DNA of 64,000 nt from SM23-73-3 sp964580215 (GCA_964580215.1 CAZOJT010000001.1:1-64000); one strand, 5' to 3'; positions 35,340 through 44,024 are shown, counted from the stretch's first letter. The notes: generated by a model not told the origin, from the letters alone. Numbers and translations: made by a program.

Positions 35340-37778
35340 ATGCCAAATTGGAAATGGGTTTTGGTTTGTGTTTTGATTTCCCTCTTTTTTCCCCTCCTAA
35401 GTCATTTCGAAGTATTGGCTCAAGAAACGGATGAGGATACTGTAAAAAGCATTACTGCCATCAGAATAAATAGAGGTGCAAAAATAGATGGAATATTGGA
35501 TGAGAGATTCTGGCAAAAGGCTTCCCGATCAGGAGATTTCATACAATTCCAGCCCGATGAAGGCAGTCCAGCTTCCGAGTCTACTTTCGTCCGGGTGGCT
35601 TATGATGATCAAGCCTTGTATGTCGGGATAGTAATGTACGATTCCGAGCCAGACAAAATCAAAAGCCAGCTGACCAGAAGGGACAGATGGATGGAGACTG
35701 ATCTGGTTAATGTGATCATAGACAGTCACCACGATCATCAAACCGCCTATGCGTTCACTGTTTATGTGTCCGGGACTCAAAAAGATGCTTACTATTTTGA
35801 CGATAACGATTGTGATGACAACTGGGATGCGGTATGGGAATCAGCCACTAAGATAAACAATTATGGCTGGACAGCAGAGCTGAAGATACCTTTTCATTGT
35901 CTCCGTTTTTCCTGCGAGGAGAACCCTGTCTGGGGATTTTATTGTAGTCGACGCATCAGTCGGAAGCATGAACTGGACAGGTGGATATATATTCCGGAGA
36001 GCGCAGGGGGCTTTGTTTCTCATTTCGGTCATCTCAAGGGTTTGAAAAATCTCACCCCGCCTAAAAGATTGGAGATTCTGCCTTATGCGGTTTCCTATGA
36101 ACAGACAGAAGCAAAAAGTCTGGGTAATCCGGATGGCAGGGATTTCTTTGGTAATTTCGGCTTTGATCTCAAATATGGGATCACCTCTAATATCACCTTG
36201 AATGCTACGGTCAACCCGGATTTTGGGCAGGTAGAGGCAGATGAGACCATCCTAAATCTATCTACTTTCGAGACCCAGTATCCGGAGAAACGCCCTTTTT
36301 TCTTAGAAGGATCCCAAATCTTCGAGACCCCCTTTGAACTTTTTTATTCCCGTCGGATAGGAAAAAACCCTTCTCAGTGGCCTGAAGATGTGGATTACTA
36401 CGTAGACAGGCCCGCCGCCACCACAATTCTAGCCGCCGCCAAAATTACCGGGAAGACAAAAGGCGGAACTTCCATCGGGATTCTGGAGGCGGTAACCCAG
36501 AAGGAAAAAGCGGAATTCATGCACGATGATGGTTATCGCACCAAGGAAGTGATAGAGCCGCAAGCCAACTATCTGGCGGCTCGACTTATGCAGGACGTCC
36601 TGAAGAACTCAGTTGTCGGGATCATGGCAACTGCAGTTAACCAGGAGGGACGTTACCCGGCTTACACCGGTTGCACGGACTGGACTCTGCGCTTTCACAA
36701 CGGGGATTATGAATGGGCAGGACAGGTAATGGGTTCCAAAACGGGACTGGACCAAGATGGTTGGGGTGCAGCGATGGGCTTTGAAAAACAGGGAGGAGAG
36801 CATATCCGTGGATCGATCAGCGCGGAATACCTGGACAGAGGAATAGATTTGAACCACATGGGATTCTTGTCACGCAACGACTACAAAGAAGCCTGGGCCT
36901 GGGTGCAATACAGAACCACCAAACCGTGGTGGATTATAAGAAAAACCTGGAATAACCTCAACATCGGTATGGCTGAAAACTTGTCCGGGGTTAAGCTGAC
37001 CCGGGGGGGAAATTTCAACAACTCCATTGAGCTGGTAAACTTCTGGAATCTGGGTGGAGGAATCTGGACGGATTTTGACAACGTCTATTCTGACCGGGAG
37101 ACCCGGGGTGGGCCACCAGCTCCAATCCCAATTGGACAAAACTGGTGGATTGGGATGAACACAGACAGCCGGAAATGGTGGCAGATCGAACCCCACATAG
37201 AGGGTGGAGATAACTGGGACGGACGTTACAATTCTTACAGTCTGTGGCTCAACCTCCAACCCAGATCCAACATCGAAATCAGCGGAGGTCCCGGCTACTA
37301 CCGCAGCGAGGGTGTTTCCAGATGGCTGACTAACCTGGAGGATGAGGATGGTAATCGAACCGATGATATCTTCGGTGAGCAATACATGGAACGGTTCGAC
37401 ATGACCGTCAGAGCAACGTACACTTTCACCAAGAACCTCACCCTGCAGGTTTATGCTCAGCCTTTCTTGGCCGCCGTGGACTATCGAAACTTCAAAAAGC
37501 TTGTTCCGCCAGATGACTTCGAGTACGTGGACACGTCTGTCTATGACGAGAATGACGAAGACAACCAGCCAGATTTCAACTGGAAGTCCTTTAACTCCAA
37601 CGTGGTCTTGCGTTGGGAATATCGACCGGGGAGCACTCTGTTTTTGGTCTGGACTCAGTCTCGGGAAACCGAGGAGAGCATAGGTGATTTCAAATTCAGA
37701 CGTGACTGGGACAACCTTTTCGACACCGTGCCTGGCAATACTTTCTTAATCAAAGTCAATTACTGGTGGAGCTTATAG
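35340..37778 (+). CDS. DUF5916-family outer membrane protein with CBM9-like N-terminal domain
   Basis: An 812-residue exported protein: signal peptide (about 1-28), then a carbohydrate-binding family 9-like beta-sandwich (about 38-230; GAKIDGILDERFW, FVRVAYDDQALYVGIVMYD, YGWTAELKIPFHCLRFS, WGFYCSRRI). A long C-terminal part follows with alternating aromatic/polar strands typical of outer-membrane beta-barrels (FNATVNPDFGQVEAD-like block, PEKRPFFLEGSQIF, strands to the C-terminus). This is the DUF5916 architecture. The last residues, NYWWSL, end with aromatics as barrel proteins often do. Function in the family is not established; a role in polymer binding or uptake at the surface is inferred. 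Confidence 0.87.
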   Translation: MPNWKWVLVCVLISLFFPLLSHFEVLAQETDEDTVKSITAIRINRGAKIDGILDERFWQKASRSGDFIQFQPDEGSPASESTFVRVAYDDQALYVGIVMYDSEPDKIKSQLTRRDRWMETDLVNVIIDSHHDHQTAYAFTVYVSGTQKDAYYFDDNDCDDNWDAVWESATKINNYGWTAELKIPFHCLRFSCEENPVWGFYCSRRISRKHELDRWIYIPESAGGFVSHFGHLKGLKNLTPPKRLEILPYAVSYEQTEAKSLGNPDGRDFFGNFGFDLKYGITSNITLNATVNPDFGQVEADETILNLSTFETQYPEKRPFFLEGSQIFETPFELFYSRRIGKNPSQWPEDVDYYVDRPAATTILAAAKITGKTKGGTSIGILEAVTQKEKAEFMHDDGYRTKEVIEPQANYLAARLMQDVLKNSVVGIMATAVNQEGRYPAYTGCTDWTLRFHNGDYEWAGQVMGSKTGLDQDGWGAAMGFEKQGGEHIRGSISAEYLDRGIDLNHMGFLSRNDYKEAWAWVQYRTTKPWWIIRKTWNNLNIGMAENLSGVKLTRGGNFNNSIELVNFWNLGGGIWTDFDNVYSDRETRGGPPAPIPIGQNWWIGMNTDSRKWWQIEPHIEGGDNWDGRYNSYSLWLNLQPRSNIEISGGPGYYRSEGVSRWLTNLEDEDGNRTDDIFGEQYMERFDMTVRATYTFTKNLTLQVYAQPFLAAVDYRNFKKLVPPDDFEYVDTSVYDENDEDNQPDFNWKSFNSNVVLRWEYRPGSTLFLVWTQSRETEESIGDFKFRRDWDNLFDTVPGNTFLIKVNYWWSL

Positions 37779-37857
37779 AAGTTTGGACAAATTATTTTGG
37801 TGGGGCAGGCATTCTTGCCTGCCAGAATCCTACATTCAAAACCTCCATTTTTATAGC

Positions 37858-37885
37858 TTGACAAATCAGGGTGGCAAGTTATAAT
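37858..37885 (+). promoter_or_regulatory. Consensus sigma-70 promoter for miaB
   Basis: TTGACA (37858-37863), a 16-bp spacer and TATAAT (37880-37885): both hexamers are perfect. The start site would be near 37892, 40 bases before ATG 37932. A GGCAGGCA-TTCT-TGCCTGCC hairpin precedes it (about 37804-37823) and may end the upstream transcript. Confidence 0.75.
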
Positions 37886-37931
37886 TCTATTGCGAGTGAC
37901 TGGTCAAACCGGTTCACACTAAGAGATTCCT

Positions 37932-39299
37932 ATGGGTAAGAAGGTATACCTGCAAACATTTGGATGTCAAATGAACGTGTACGACTCGGAGAGACTTCAA
38001 GGTCTACTTCGATCTTTCGGTCATGGAATAACAAGAAATGCAAAAGACGCTGACATTATCGTGCTGAACACCTGTTCGGTCAGGGAGAAGGCGGAAAGGC
38101 GGGCTTTAGGAAGGCTTTCCGATCTTTATAGATATAAGCAGAAAAATCCGCACGTTATGCTGGTGGTGACTGGTTGTATGGCTCAGAGAATGGGGAAGGA
38201 ATTGCTTGAAGTAATGCCTTACCTGGATCTGGTTTTAGGTCCGGATCAGATCTTTCAGCTTCCCACCTATTTGCAAAATAACAAAGAATGCCCCCAGGTT
38301 GCCGTCTGCTCTTCTCGCGAGGATTTTGATTCTCAGAAGATATGGCAACAAGAGATACTTCCGGAACGAAAAACTCCCTTTACCTCCTTTGTGGCTATCT
38401 CTCGCGGGTGTGATAACTTCTGCTCCTATTGTGTGGTTCCTTATGTCAGAGGACCGGAAAGACACCGACCCACACACCAGATAATAAGGGAAATTCAGCT
38501 TCTTGCTGAATCCGGTTGCAAAGAGGTGACCTTGATCGGGCAGAACGTCAACTCATACAAATTTAAGGGCAAAGATTTCGCCGATCTTCTGCAGATGGCA
38601 AGTGACCAGACAAACATTGACTGGATTCGCTTCATGACCTCTTATCCAAAGGACTTATCCGAAAAACTGATCGACAAGATTGCTACACTCCCCAAAGTTT
38701 GCGAGCATATCCATCTCCCTTTACAGTCAGGATCTGATCGGGTTCTTAAGGAGATGAATAGAGGTTACACTTCACAGGATTACTTGAAGTTGGTTGAGCG
38801 GATCAAAGAGAGGATAGAGGATGTGAGCCTCTCCACGGATATAATCGTTGGCTTTCCCACCGAAACCAAACAGGATTTTGAAAAGACTTTGGACATGGTG
38901 AGAAAAGTGGAGTTCGATTCGGCCTTCATGTTTCGATATTCGGAAAGAGAGGGAACCAAAGCCGCATCTTTTGTTGACGACGTGCCAGAGGAGGAAAAGC
39001 TTGGGCGACTGCACATTTTGATCAAGCTTCAAAAGGAAATCTCCAAAAAGAAAAACTTAAGGCTTTTGGGCAAAACTTTTCAGGTTCTGGTGGACGGAAA
39101 AAGCAGAAAAGATAAAGACAAATGGAAAGGGAAGACCAAATCCAACAAGACCGTGATTGTCGAAGGGAATGGGAGTGAAGATGTCTTGGGAAAGATTGTT
39201 TTCGTGAAAATAAATGAAGCAGATAGTTTCACTCTTTTCGGGACCTTACAGGAACAAGTTTTGATGAAAAAATCCGTGAATCGCAATTATGATTTTTAA
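37932..39299 (+). CDS. miaB: tRNA-2-methylthio-N6-dimethylallyladenosine synthase
   Basis: A radical-SAM methylthiotransferase that adds the 2-methylthio group to isopentenyl-A37 of tRNAs. The N-terminal UPF0004 domain has the auxiliary cluster Cys12, Cys48 and Cys82 (FGCQMNVYDSE, NTCSVREKAE, TGCMAQRMG). The radical SAM cluster is Cys160, Cys164 and Cys167 (SRGCDNFCSYCVVPYVRG). LPLQSGSDRVLKEMNRGYT and the C-terminal TRAM domain follow. Length is 455 residues, usual for MiaB; the YVRGPERHRP context and TRAM fit MiaB rather than RimO or MtaB. Confidence 0.95.
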   Translation: MGKKVYLQTFGCQMNVYDSERLQGLLRSFGHGITRNAKDADIIVLNTCSVREKAERRALGRLSDLYRYKQKNPHVMLVVTGCMAQRMGKELLEVMPYLDLVLGPDQIFQLPTYLQNNKECPQVAVCSSREDFDSQKIWQQEILPERKTPFTSFVAISRGCDNFCSYCVVPYVRGPERHRPTHQIIREIQLLAESGCKEVTLIGQNVNSYKFKGKDFADLLQMASDQTNIDWIRFMTSYPKDLSEKLIDKIATLPKVCEHIHLPLQSGSDRVLKEMNRGYTSQDYLKLVERIKERIEDVSLSTDIIVGFPTETKQDFEKTLDMVRKVEFDSAFMFRYSEREGTKAASFVDDVPEEEKLGRLHILIKLQKEISKKKNLRLLGKTFQVLVDGKSRKDKDKWKGKTKSNKTVIVEGNGSEDVLGKIVFVKINEADSFTLFGTLQEQVLMKKSVNRNYDF

Positions 39300-39314
39300 A
39301 AAAGAGAAGGTCTA

Positions 39315-40400
39315 ATGCAAAAGATATTTGAAATTGTAGTTAAGCAATTAACCGAGTTTTTCAGAATAGAGCATGTTGCTATCTTTAAGTTCGATCCTTC
39401 CGGACTTGAGTTGATCCTTGCATATTCCTCAGGTTTTCCTGAAGAATCGATTCAAAGCTTTCAAAGCTTAAGGAAGCTGATGGCAGAGCAAGGGATTTTC
39501 AAACGCCTGGTTGATACCCGTATCCCTCAAATTGTAAATGATATTCCAGAGACGGAAAAGGGCCTATTTCCCTTAGCGGAGAACCAGGGTTTAAAATCGA
39601 TGATCGCCGTCCCGGTTTTTTCTGGCGAAAAGCTGTGGGGTATCCTGACCGCATTCAGCCAGGAGAAATTTAAATTCAAAGAGGAAGATGCAAAAATTAT
39701 AAGCCTTTTCGGTGGACAGATTGGACAGCTTTTGGATTTCTTCTCCCATTATCTCCGTGATAACTTGGATGAGTTTCTGGTGCAAATTTTGGGAAGTATC
39801 GAGCTATTGAATTTCCGGTATAGAGATAGAAAAAACGTTCCCACCTCAGAAATTTTAGATGCTCAAAATCGTTTAAAGAACCGAGTTCTATCATATGTGG
39901 GTGGATTGGATCGAAAATCCCCAGAGCGGATAACCAGCGAAGAGAAGACAAAAAATGAAGAGATAAAACTCCCGCCGGGAAACGAATTAAGCATCGAAGA
40001 GGTGATCACCATCCAGGGTGAAAAGGAGGAACCGCCAAAAGCGAAAAGGGTCTTAGTCATAGACGATCAACCTATCGTGACCGATCTTTTAGTCGATGTT
40101 CTGGAGAGGATGAATTATAAATCCGAGGTGGCTTCCTGCGGTAAGGATGGGGTGGAGATGTTTGAAAAAAATATGTATGATCTGGTAATAACCGATCTGG
40201 GGATGCCGGACATGTCCGGCTGGGAGGTCTCTAATGCGGTCAAGCAAAAGAATCCGCATGTTCCGGTAGTAGTTATAACCGGCTGGGGAATCGATCCTGA
40301 TCCTGATAAGATGAAGGATTCAGAGGTTGACTTCATCATAAATAAGCCCTTCCAGATCGATCAATTGGAGAAGATCATAAAAAACCTGTTGGAAAAGTAA
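39315..40400 (+). CDS. GAF domain-response regulator receiver fusion
   Basis: A 361-residue signalling protein. A GAF domain (about residues 1-150: FFRIEHVAIFKFDPSGLELIL ... MIAVPVFSGEKLWGILTAFSQEKFKFKEEDAKIISLFGGQIG), a helical linker (about 150-245) and a C-terminal receiver domain (about 243-361: RVLVIDDQPIVTDLLVDVLERM; phosphoacceptor Asp294 in VITDLGMPDMSGW; Lys in INKPFQIDQL). No histidine kinase or DNA-binding output is present, and no kinase gene is nearby. It follows miaB by 15 bases, so it is probably co-transcribed. Confidence 0.88.
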   Translation: MQKIFEIVVKQLTEFFRIEHVAIFKFDPSGLELILAYSSGFPEESIQSFQSLRKLMAEQGIFKRLVDTRIPQIVNDIPETEKGLFPLAENQGLKSMIAVPVFSGEKLWGILTAFSQEKFKFKEEDAKIISLFGGQIGQLLDFFSHYLRDNLDEFLVQILGSIELLNFRYRDRKNVPTSEILDAQNRLKNRVLSYVGGLDRKSPERITSEEKTKNEEIKLPPGNELSIEEVITIQGEKEEPPKAKRVLVIDDQPIVTDLLVDVLERMNYKSEVASCGKDGVEMFEKNMYDLVITDLGMPDMSGWEVSNAVKQKNPHVPVVVITGWGIDPDPDKMKDSEVDFIINKPFQIDQLEKIIKNLLEK

Positions 40401-40420
40401 AACATCTCCTTGCCCCTTGC

Positions 40421-40456
40421 CCCCTGACCCTGGGGACAAGTGGCAAGGGTCAGGGG
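40421..40456 (+). promoter_or_regulatory. 11-bp hairpin covering the ribosome site of the MetE-like gene
   Basis: CCCCTGACCCT (40421-40431) and AGGGTCAGGGG (40446-40456) are perfect complements with a 14-base loop, ending 7 bases before ATG 40464. The only SD-like purine run (AGGGG) is in the right arm, so pairing would hide it. There is no T-run, so it is not a terminator. Confidence 0.5.
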
Positions 40457-40463
40457 AAAAACC

Positions 40464-41447
40464 ATGCTTAAAACCACGGTGGTGGGAAACTATCCCAAGA
40501 TAACTGAGGATAAAACCTCCGTCAATCTTCGGCGAGCACGGAACAGATTTGATCAGAAAAAGATCACAAAAGAAGAGCTGGAGCAAGCATACCAGGATAC
40601 CTTAAAAAGGGTGATAAGAGAGCAGGAGGAAGCTGGGGTGGATCTGATCACGGACGGGCAGATTCGCTGGGATGATCTGGTCACACCGTTTGCCAAAAAC
40701 ATTTATGGAATCGAAATCGGCGGACTCTTGAGGTTCTTTGATAACAATGTCTATTACCGTCGTCCCATCATTAAATCGAAGCTATCTTTTGCAAACTTTT
40801 CGGTGGAGGAGGAATTCAAGTTCACCCAAGCAAATTCCCCAAAAAAGGTTAAACCGGTCATAGTGGGAGCTTTTACCTTTGCTAAATTATCTTCAGATGA
40901 ATTCTATCATGATGAGGAAAACCTGGTTTTGGATTTAGCGGAGATTTTGCATAAGGAGGCGGAGAAACTTAATGGAGAAGGCGCAAAGCTAATACAGATT
41001 GATGAACCGTCTTTATGCTTCCATCCAGATAGACTCAAACTGGTGGAGGAGTCTTTAAAGATAATTACCAACGGGATAAAAACTAAGTTCGCCCTGTATC
41101 TTTATTTTGGTTCCATAAAAAAACTGGTTCCTGATCTTTTCGATCTTTCAGTTGACATGCTGGGCGTGGATGTGGTGAGCAAAAAAGAAAATTTAGATTT
41201 ACTTTTACAATATGATGGGAAAAAAGAGGTTGGGCTTGGTTGTGTGGATGCGCGAAACACCAAGATGGAAAACCAGTCCGAGCTTTGTGCTCTCTTTGAG
41301 AAGATTACCAAGAAAATCCCCCAGGACAGAATTTTTATCAACCCTTCCTGCGGACTGGAATTTCTTCCTCATGCCGAGGCACAGAAAAAGCTGAAAAATA
41401 TGGCGGAGGCAGTAAAAAAGTTTAACGGATTGAAAACAATCTCTTAA
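40464..41447 (+). CDS. MetE C-terminal-domain-like protein with altered zinc ligands
   Basis: A 327-residue protein matching the catalytic (C-terminal) half of cobalamin-independent methionine synthase: TTVVGNYPKI at the start, EEAGVDLITDGQIRWDD, LIQIDEPSL, VGLGCVDARN and INPSCGLEFLPHAEAQKKL. Single-domain MetE-like proteins occur in archaea and anaerobes and are thought to take methyl groups from a corrinoid protein. Aligned by eye with E. coli MetE, the HxC zinc pair (His641, Cys643) becomes Tyr/Tyr in ALYLYFGS and Glu665 becomes Asp; only the last Cys (PSCGL) is kept. So methionine synthase activity is doubtful. ATG 40464 is preferred to GTG 40440, which lies in a hairpin. Confidence 0.8.
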   Translation: MLKTTVVGNYPKITEDKTSVNLRRARNRFDQKKITKEELEQAYQDTLKRVIREQEEAGVDLITDGQIRWDDLVTPFAKNIYGIEIGGLLRFFDNNVYYRRPIIKSKLSFANFSVEEEFKFTQANSPKKVKPVIVGAFTFAKLSSDEFYHDEENLVLDLAEILHKEAEKLNGEGAKLIQIDEPSLCFHPDRLKLVEESLKIITNGIKTKFALYLYFGSIKKLVPDLFDLSVDMLGVDVVSKKENLDLLLQYDGKKEVGLGCVDARNTKMENQSELCALFEKITKKIPQDRIFINPSCGLEFLPHAEAQKKLKNMAEAVKKFNGLKTIS

Positions 41448-41462
41448 GAAGAAGGAAGTAAA

Positions 41463-42371
41463 ATGGGGCGTATTGTCGGAACACAATCATACGAAAAGAT
41501 AATACAAGAACTTTACAATGTTGAAGATTGGTTTAAGCAGTTGAATATTAGTTTTGATGGTTCTCGATTCGAAAAGTATAGGAAAAACATAGAGATGCTT
41601 AGCCAATATAACAAAGAGGGAAGGATCGAAGAATTTATCAAGTTAACAGACTTCAAGGAAGTTATGTTTTCACTCACGGAGAGTAGTGAATTCTCAACTA
41701 TTTATCAACAACTTAAAGATGTCGATTCGAAATCTCTTAAAGAACGCTTGAAAATAGTTGTTCAAGGACCTTTGATGATCGACCAGGAGGATCCAACAAA
41801 AAGTTCAGGTCAACCAAGGGATTTTTTGTTCGAACTTAACATGATCGCTCATTTGAAAGCATCTGGCTTTCAGCCATTTTTCGATTCATATTCAGATGCA
41901 CATTGCATGTTTGAGTCGAAACACATTTTGTTAGAATGTAAGAGACCACAAACCCCAAATTCGGTTAATGAGAATTTTATGATTGCCAAAAAGCAACTAA
42001 CTACCTCATTGGATAGATTAAATATACCGAATTCTAAAGGCATCATTGCTATTTCTATCAGTAAAATCCTAAATAAGGGGAAGATGTTCATTAAGGGCAA
42101 AAACGAATCTCACCTGAATTTTAAACTTAATCATGAAATGCAAATATTCTGGGATCATTTTAAACATTTAGAAAGAGAAGTTTTGGATACCAGAATAATT
42201 GGTATCTTTGTACTTTTGAACACACCAGCGTTAATAGATGATATCAAACAGATCATAGGGGTGCAGGAAATCCGGGTAGCTTCCATATGTTTACAAAAAA
42301 GTGCAGACTTCCATCTCCTTAACAGCATGGTATCTGCTTTGGACCAAAGTGGATCAGGAAAAACGTATTGA
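41463..42371 (+). CDS. Orphan protein with PD-(D/E)XK nuclease-like motif
   Basis: A 302-residue protein I do not recognise as a named family. Its centre reads FELNMIAHLKASG ... DAHCMFESKHILLECKRP. That gives Glu124, Asp145 and Glu158-x-Lys160 in the order and spacing of the PD-(D/E)XK nuclease core, with a hydrophobic strand before ExK. The N-terminal 110 residues are helical and charged; the C-terminal 130 include IIGIFVLLNTPAL. AAGGAAG precedes ATG 41463, 15 bases after the MetE-like stop. There is no methyltransferase or other restriction partner nearby. It could be a nuclease or an inactive fold member. Confidence 0.7.
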   Translation: MGRIVGTQSYEKIIQELYNVEDWFKQLNISFDGSRFEKYRKNIEMLSQYNKEGRIEEFIKLTDFKEVMFSLTESSEFSTIYQQLKDVDSKSLKERLKIVVQGPLMIDQEDPTKSSGQPRDFLFELNMIAHLKASGFQPFFDSYSDAHCMFESKHILLECKRPQTPNSVNENFMIAKKQLTTSLDRLNIPNSKGIIAISISKILNKGKMFIKGKNESHLNFKLNHEMQIFWDHFKHLEREVLDTRIIGIFVLLNTPALIDDIKQIIGVQEIRVASICLQKSADFHLLNSMVSALDQSGSGKTY

Positions 42372-42421
42372 TAAGGTAGTTCAGTGGTAATCGATGTCCG
42401 GAAAAATAGTTTACAACTATC

Positions 42422-42454
42422 TTGTCAAGCAGGCTACGCCATGCTTGACCTACT
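42422..42454. repeat. 33-bp direct repeat, copy 1
   Basis: TTGTCAAGCAGGCTACGCCA followed by TGCTTGACCTACT, identical to 42782-42814. Each copy is itself a hairpin (GTCAAGCA ... TGCTTGAC). The two lie 360 bp apart and bracket a small coding remnant. Confidence 0.85.
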
Positions 42455-42460
42455 ATTTAA

Positions 42461-42582
42461 CCTCACCCTAGCCCTCTCCTTAAAAAGGAGAGGGGATCTC
42501 CCCTCCTTCTTAAGGAGGGGATTAAGGGGAGGTTCACTATCGGAAAGATTGTAGGTCAACCCCGCCAAAGGCGGGGTTGACA
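42461..42582. repeat. C-rich/G-rich hairpin plus GTCAACCCCGCC hairpin
   Basis: CCTCACCCTAGCCCTCTCCT with its G-rich complement (42461-42535), then TGTAGGTCAACCCCGCCAAA and its complementary arm (42551-42582). The same two modules, in swapped order, occupy 47175-47295. Confidence 0.8.
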
Positions 42583-42780
42583 TTTACTGTCCTCTATCAG
42601 TTGCCCGTTTCTCGCTGTAAACTTAGAGCCACCCCCTTGGTTTTTGATAAAGTCAATTTCTTCAGCTAGGGCAGCTCTAAATTCTGTGATGAGCTTTTCT
42701 GTTTCTTTCATCATCTTACTTGTTCTTTCGATTGAATTATAGTTTCTTGCTACTTCAGTTATGAAAATTTTCAGAAATCA
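42556..42780 (-). pseudogene. Small coding remnant between direct repeats
   Basis: On the minus strand the frame is open with protein-like composition: TEVARNYNSIERTSKMMKETEKLITEF, then RAALAEEIDFIKNQGGGSKF, ending in repeat-derived codons and a stop at 42556. The first ATG is at 42714 (52 codons). It looks like the C-terminal end of a lost gene with its 5' part replaced by the 33-bp repeat. Family not recognised. Confidence 0.35.
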
Positions 42781-42781
42781 G

Positions 42782-42814
42782 TTGTCAAGCAGGCTACGCC
42801 ATGCTTGACCTACT
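42782..42814. repeat. 33-bp direct repeat, copy 2
   Basis: Identical to 42422-42454. It ends 15 bases before the stop of the SDR gene, where its hairpin could lie in that gene's 3' end. Confidence 0.85.
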
Positions 42815-42829
42815 GACTTATTTATACAA

Positions 42830-43558
42830 TCAATCCATATACCTACCTGCATTCACGTCTACAACCTCTCCAGAGACATAGTCGTTTTCCAGCAGATAGA
42901 CAACCGTATGGGCTATCTCCTCGGGTTTGGCAATTCTTCCGAATGGTGTTAGGGATGACAATTTCTTCTTGGTTTCTTCAGATATAAGTTCCGTATCCAC
43001 CGGTCCAGGCGCAACGGCATTTACCGTAACTTGCGGTGCCAACTCGTTCGCCAATGCAAAGGTCAAGCCAATCACCCCAGCTTTGGATGCGGCATAATGA
43101 CAACCAATTGCTCCCCCCATTTTCCCTGCTATCGAGGAGATATTCACTATCTTGCCTTTATTGTTTCTTAACTCTGCCGCGGCTGCCTTACAGCAATTGA
43201 AAACTCCGGTCAGGTTGACGTTAATAATCTGCTTCCATTCTTCAATATCGATATTCTCTATAGTTGAGTTCGGCCCGGATACGCCCGCGTTGTTCACCAG
43301 CACATCTATACTTCCGAAGTCCTTCTTTATCAGGTCCATCATATTCTTTACCTGAAGAAAATCCCTCACATCTGTCTGGATTTTCAGTGTTTTCACACCT
43401 ATCTCTTTCAATTTCTCTACTGTTTCCTGTGCCTTCTTTTCGTCTTTGCGGAAACAGATAGCGACATTAGCTCCCTTATTTGCCAGCGCAAAAGAGATGG
43501 CTCTACCAATCCCTCTATCTCCGCCAGTTACAACTGCATTCTTACCATCAAGTTGCAT
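42830..43558 (-). CDS. SDR-family oxidoreductase, 3-oxoacyl-ACP reductase (FabG)-like
   Basis: A classical short-chain dehydrogenase/reductase of 242 residues: NADP-binding TGGDRGIGRA (about 11-20), NNAG, the Ser of IVNISSIAG and the catalytic Tyr/Lys in CHYAASKAG, then NAVAPGPVDTEL. It resembles FabG in length and motifs, but no fatty-acid synthesis genes are adjacent, so the substrate could be different. It begins 5 bases after the stop of the DUF59 gene, so both are in one transcript. Confidence 0.88.
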   Translation of the reverse strand: MQLDGKNAVVTGGDRGIGRAISFALANKGANVAICFRKDEKKAQETVEKLKEIGVKTLKIQTDVRDFLQVKNMMDLIKKDFGSIDVLVNNAGVSGPNSTIENIDIEEWKQIINVNLTGVFNCCKAAAAELRNNKGKIVNISSIAGKMGGAIGCHYAASKAGVIGLTFALANELAPQVTVNAVAPGPVDTELISEETKKKLSSLTPFGRIAKPEEIAHTVVYLLENDYVSGEVVDVNAGRYMD

Positions 43559-43563
43559 ATTTA

Positions 43564-43863
43564 TCAGCCTTTCCAGCTTTCATTTTCCATGGCTATAAAA
43601 GCTTTTAGCTCCTGTGGATTCATTACTGCTAATTTCACTTCAACTTTTGCACCCAGCTTCTCTACTGGCTCTCGCACACTATTTACCAGCAAATCCTTTA
43701 TAGGGATGCCAGGGAAAGGAACTGCCAGAGTGACCGTGACCTTATTACCCTCAATAGTTATATCTTTAACCATTCCCAGGTCAACCAAAGTGCGGTCAAT
43801 GGCAGGATGCTTTATCTGTGCCATTGCTTTGCGAACGTTTTCTTCTGATATATTTTCCGCCAT
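43564..43863 (-). CDS. MIP18/DUF59-family iron-sulfur assembly-type protein
   Basis: A 99-residue single-domain DUF59 (MIP18/PaaD/SufT-like) protein. It begins ISEENVRKAMAQIKHPAIDRTLVDLGMVKDI and has VTVTLAVPFPGIPIKDLLVNSVREPVEKL, the same module that precedes the ATPase in Mrp/ApbC proteins. Members help mature Fe-S proteins. AAAGGAG stands before the ATG. The next genes upstream on this strand encode a TrxR-like flavoprotein and, further away, a NifX-like protein, which fits a redox/metallocluster theme. Confidence 0.88.
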   Translation of the reverse strand: MAENISEENVRKAMAQIKHPAIDRTLVDLGMVKDITIEGNKVTVTLAVPFPGIPIKDLLVNSVREPVEKLGAKVEVKLAVMNPQELKAFIAMENESWKG

Positions 43864-43940
43864 TATTCCCTACTCCTTTCTTTTTAATGAAACACTTTTT
43901 ATTTTTTAGTCTTCTCCAAAAGAGTTGCTAACACATACTA

Positions 43941-44024
43941 AGGGGAGCATATAATTGTTTACATCCCCCCTTTAGAAAAGGGGGGAAGGGGGGATTCGTA
44001 TGAATGTGCGTATGCACTCATACG
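43941..44024. repeat. Partial copy of the repeat inserted in IS630
   Basis: GGGGAGCATATAATTGTTTA...CATCCCCCC...GGGGGAAGGGGGGATTCGTATG, ending in CGTATG hairpin DNA (43997-44024). It corresponds to 2485-2637 in reverse order and orientation. The GGAGCA/GTTTACATC end is present on the left only. Confidence 0.7.

Noticed and set aside
42422..42814. Possible CRISPR array from repeated 33-bp units
   Set aside because: Only two copies, 360 bp apart, with other repeats and a coding remnant between; no regular spacers or cas genes.
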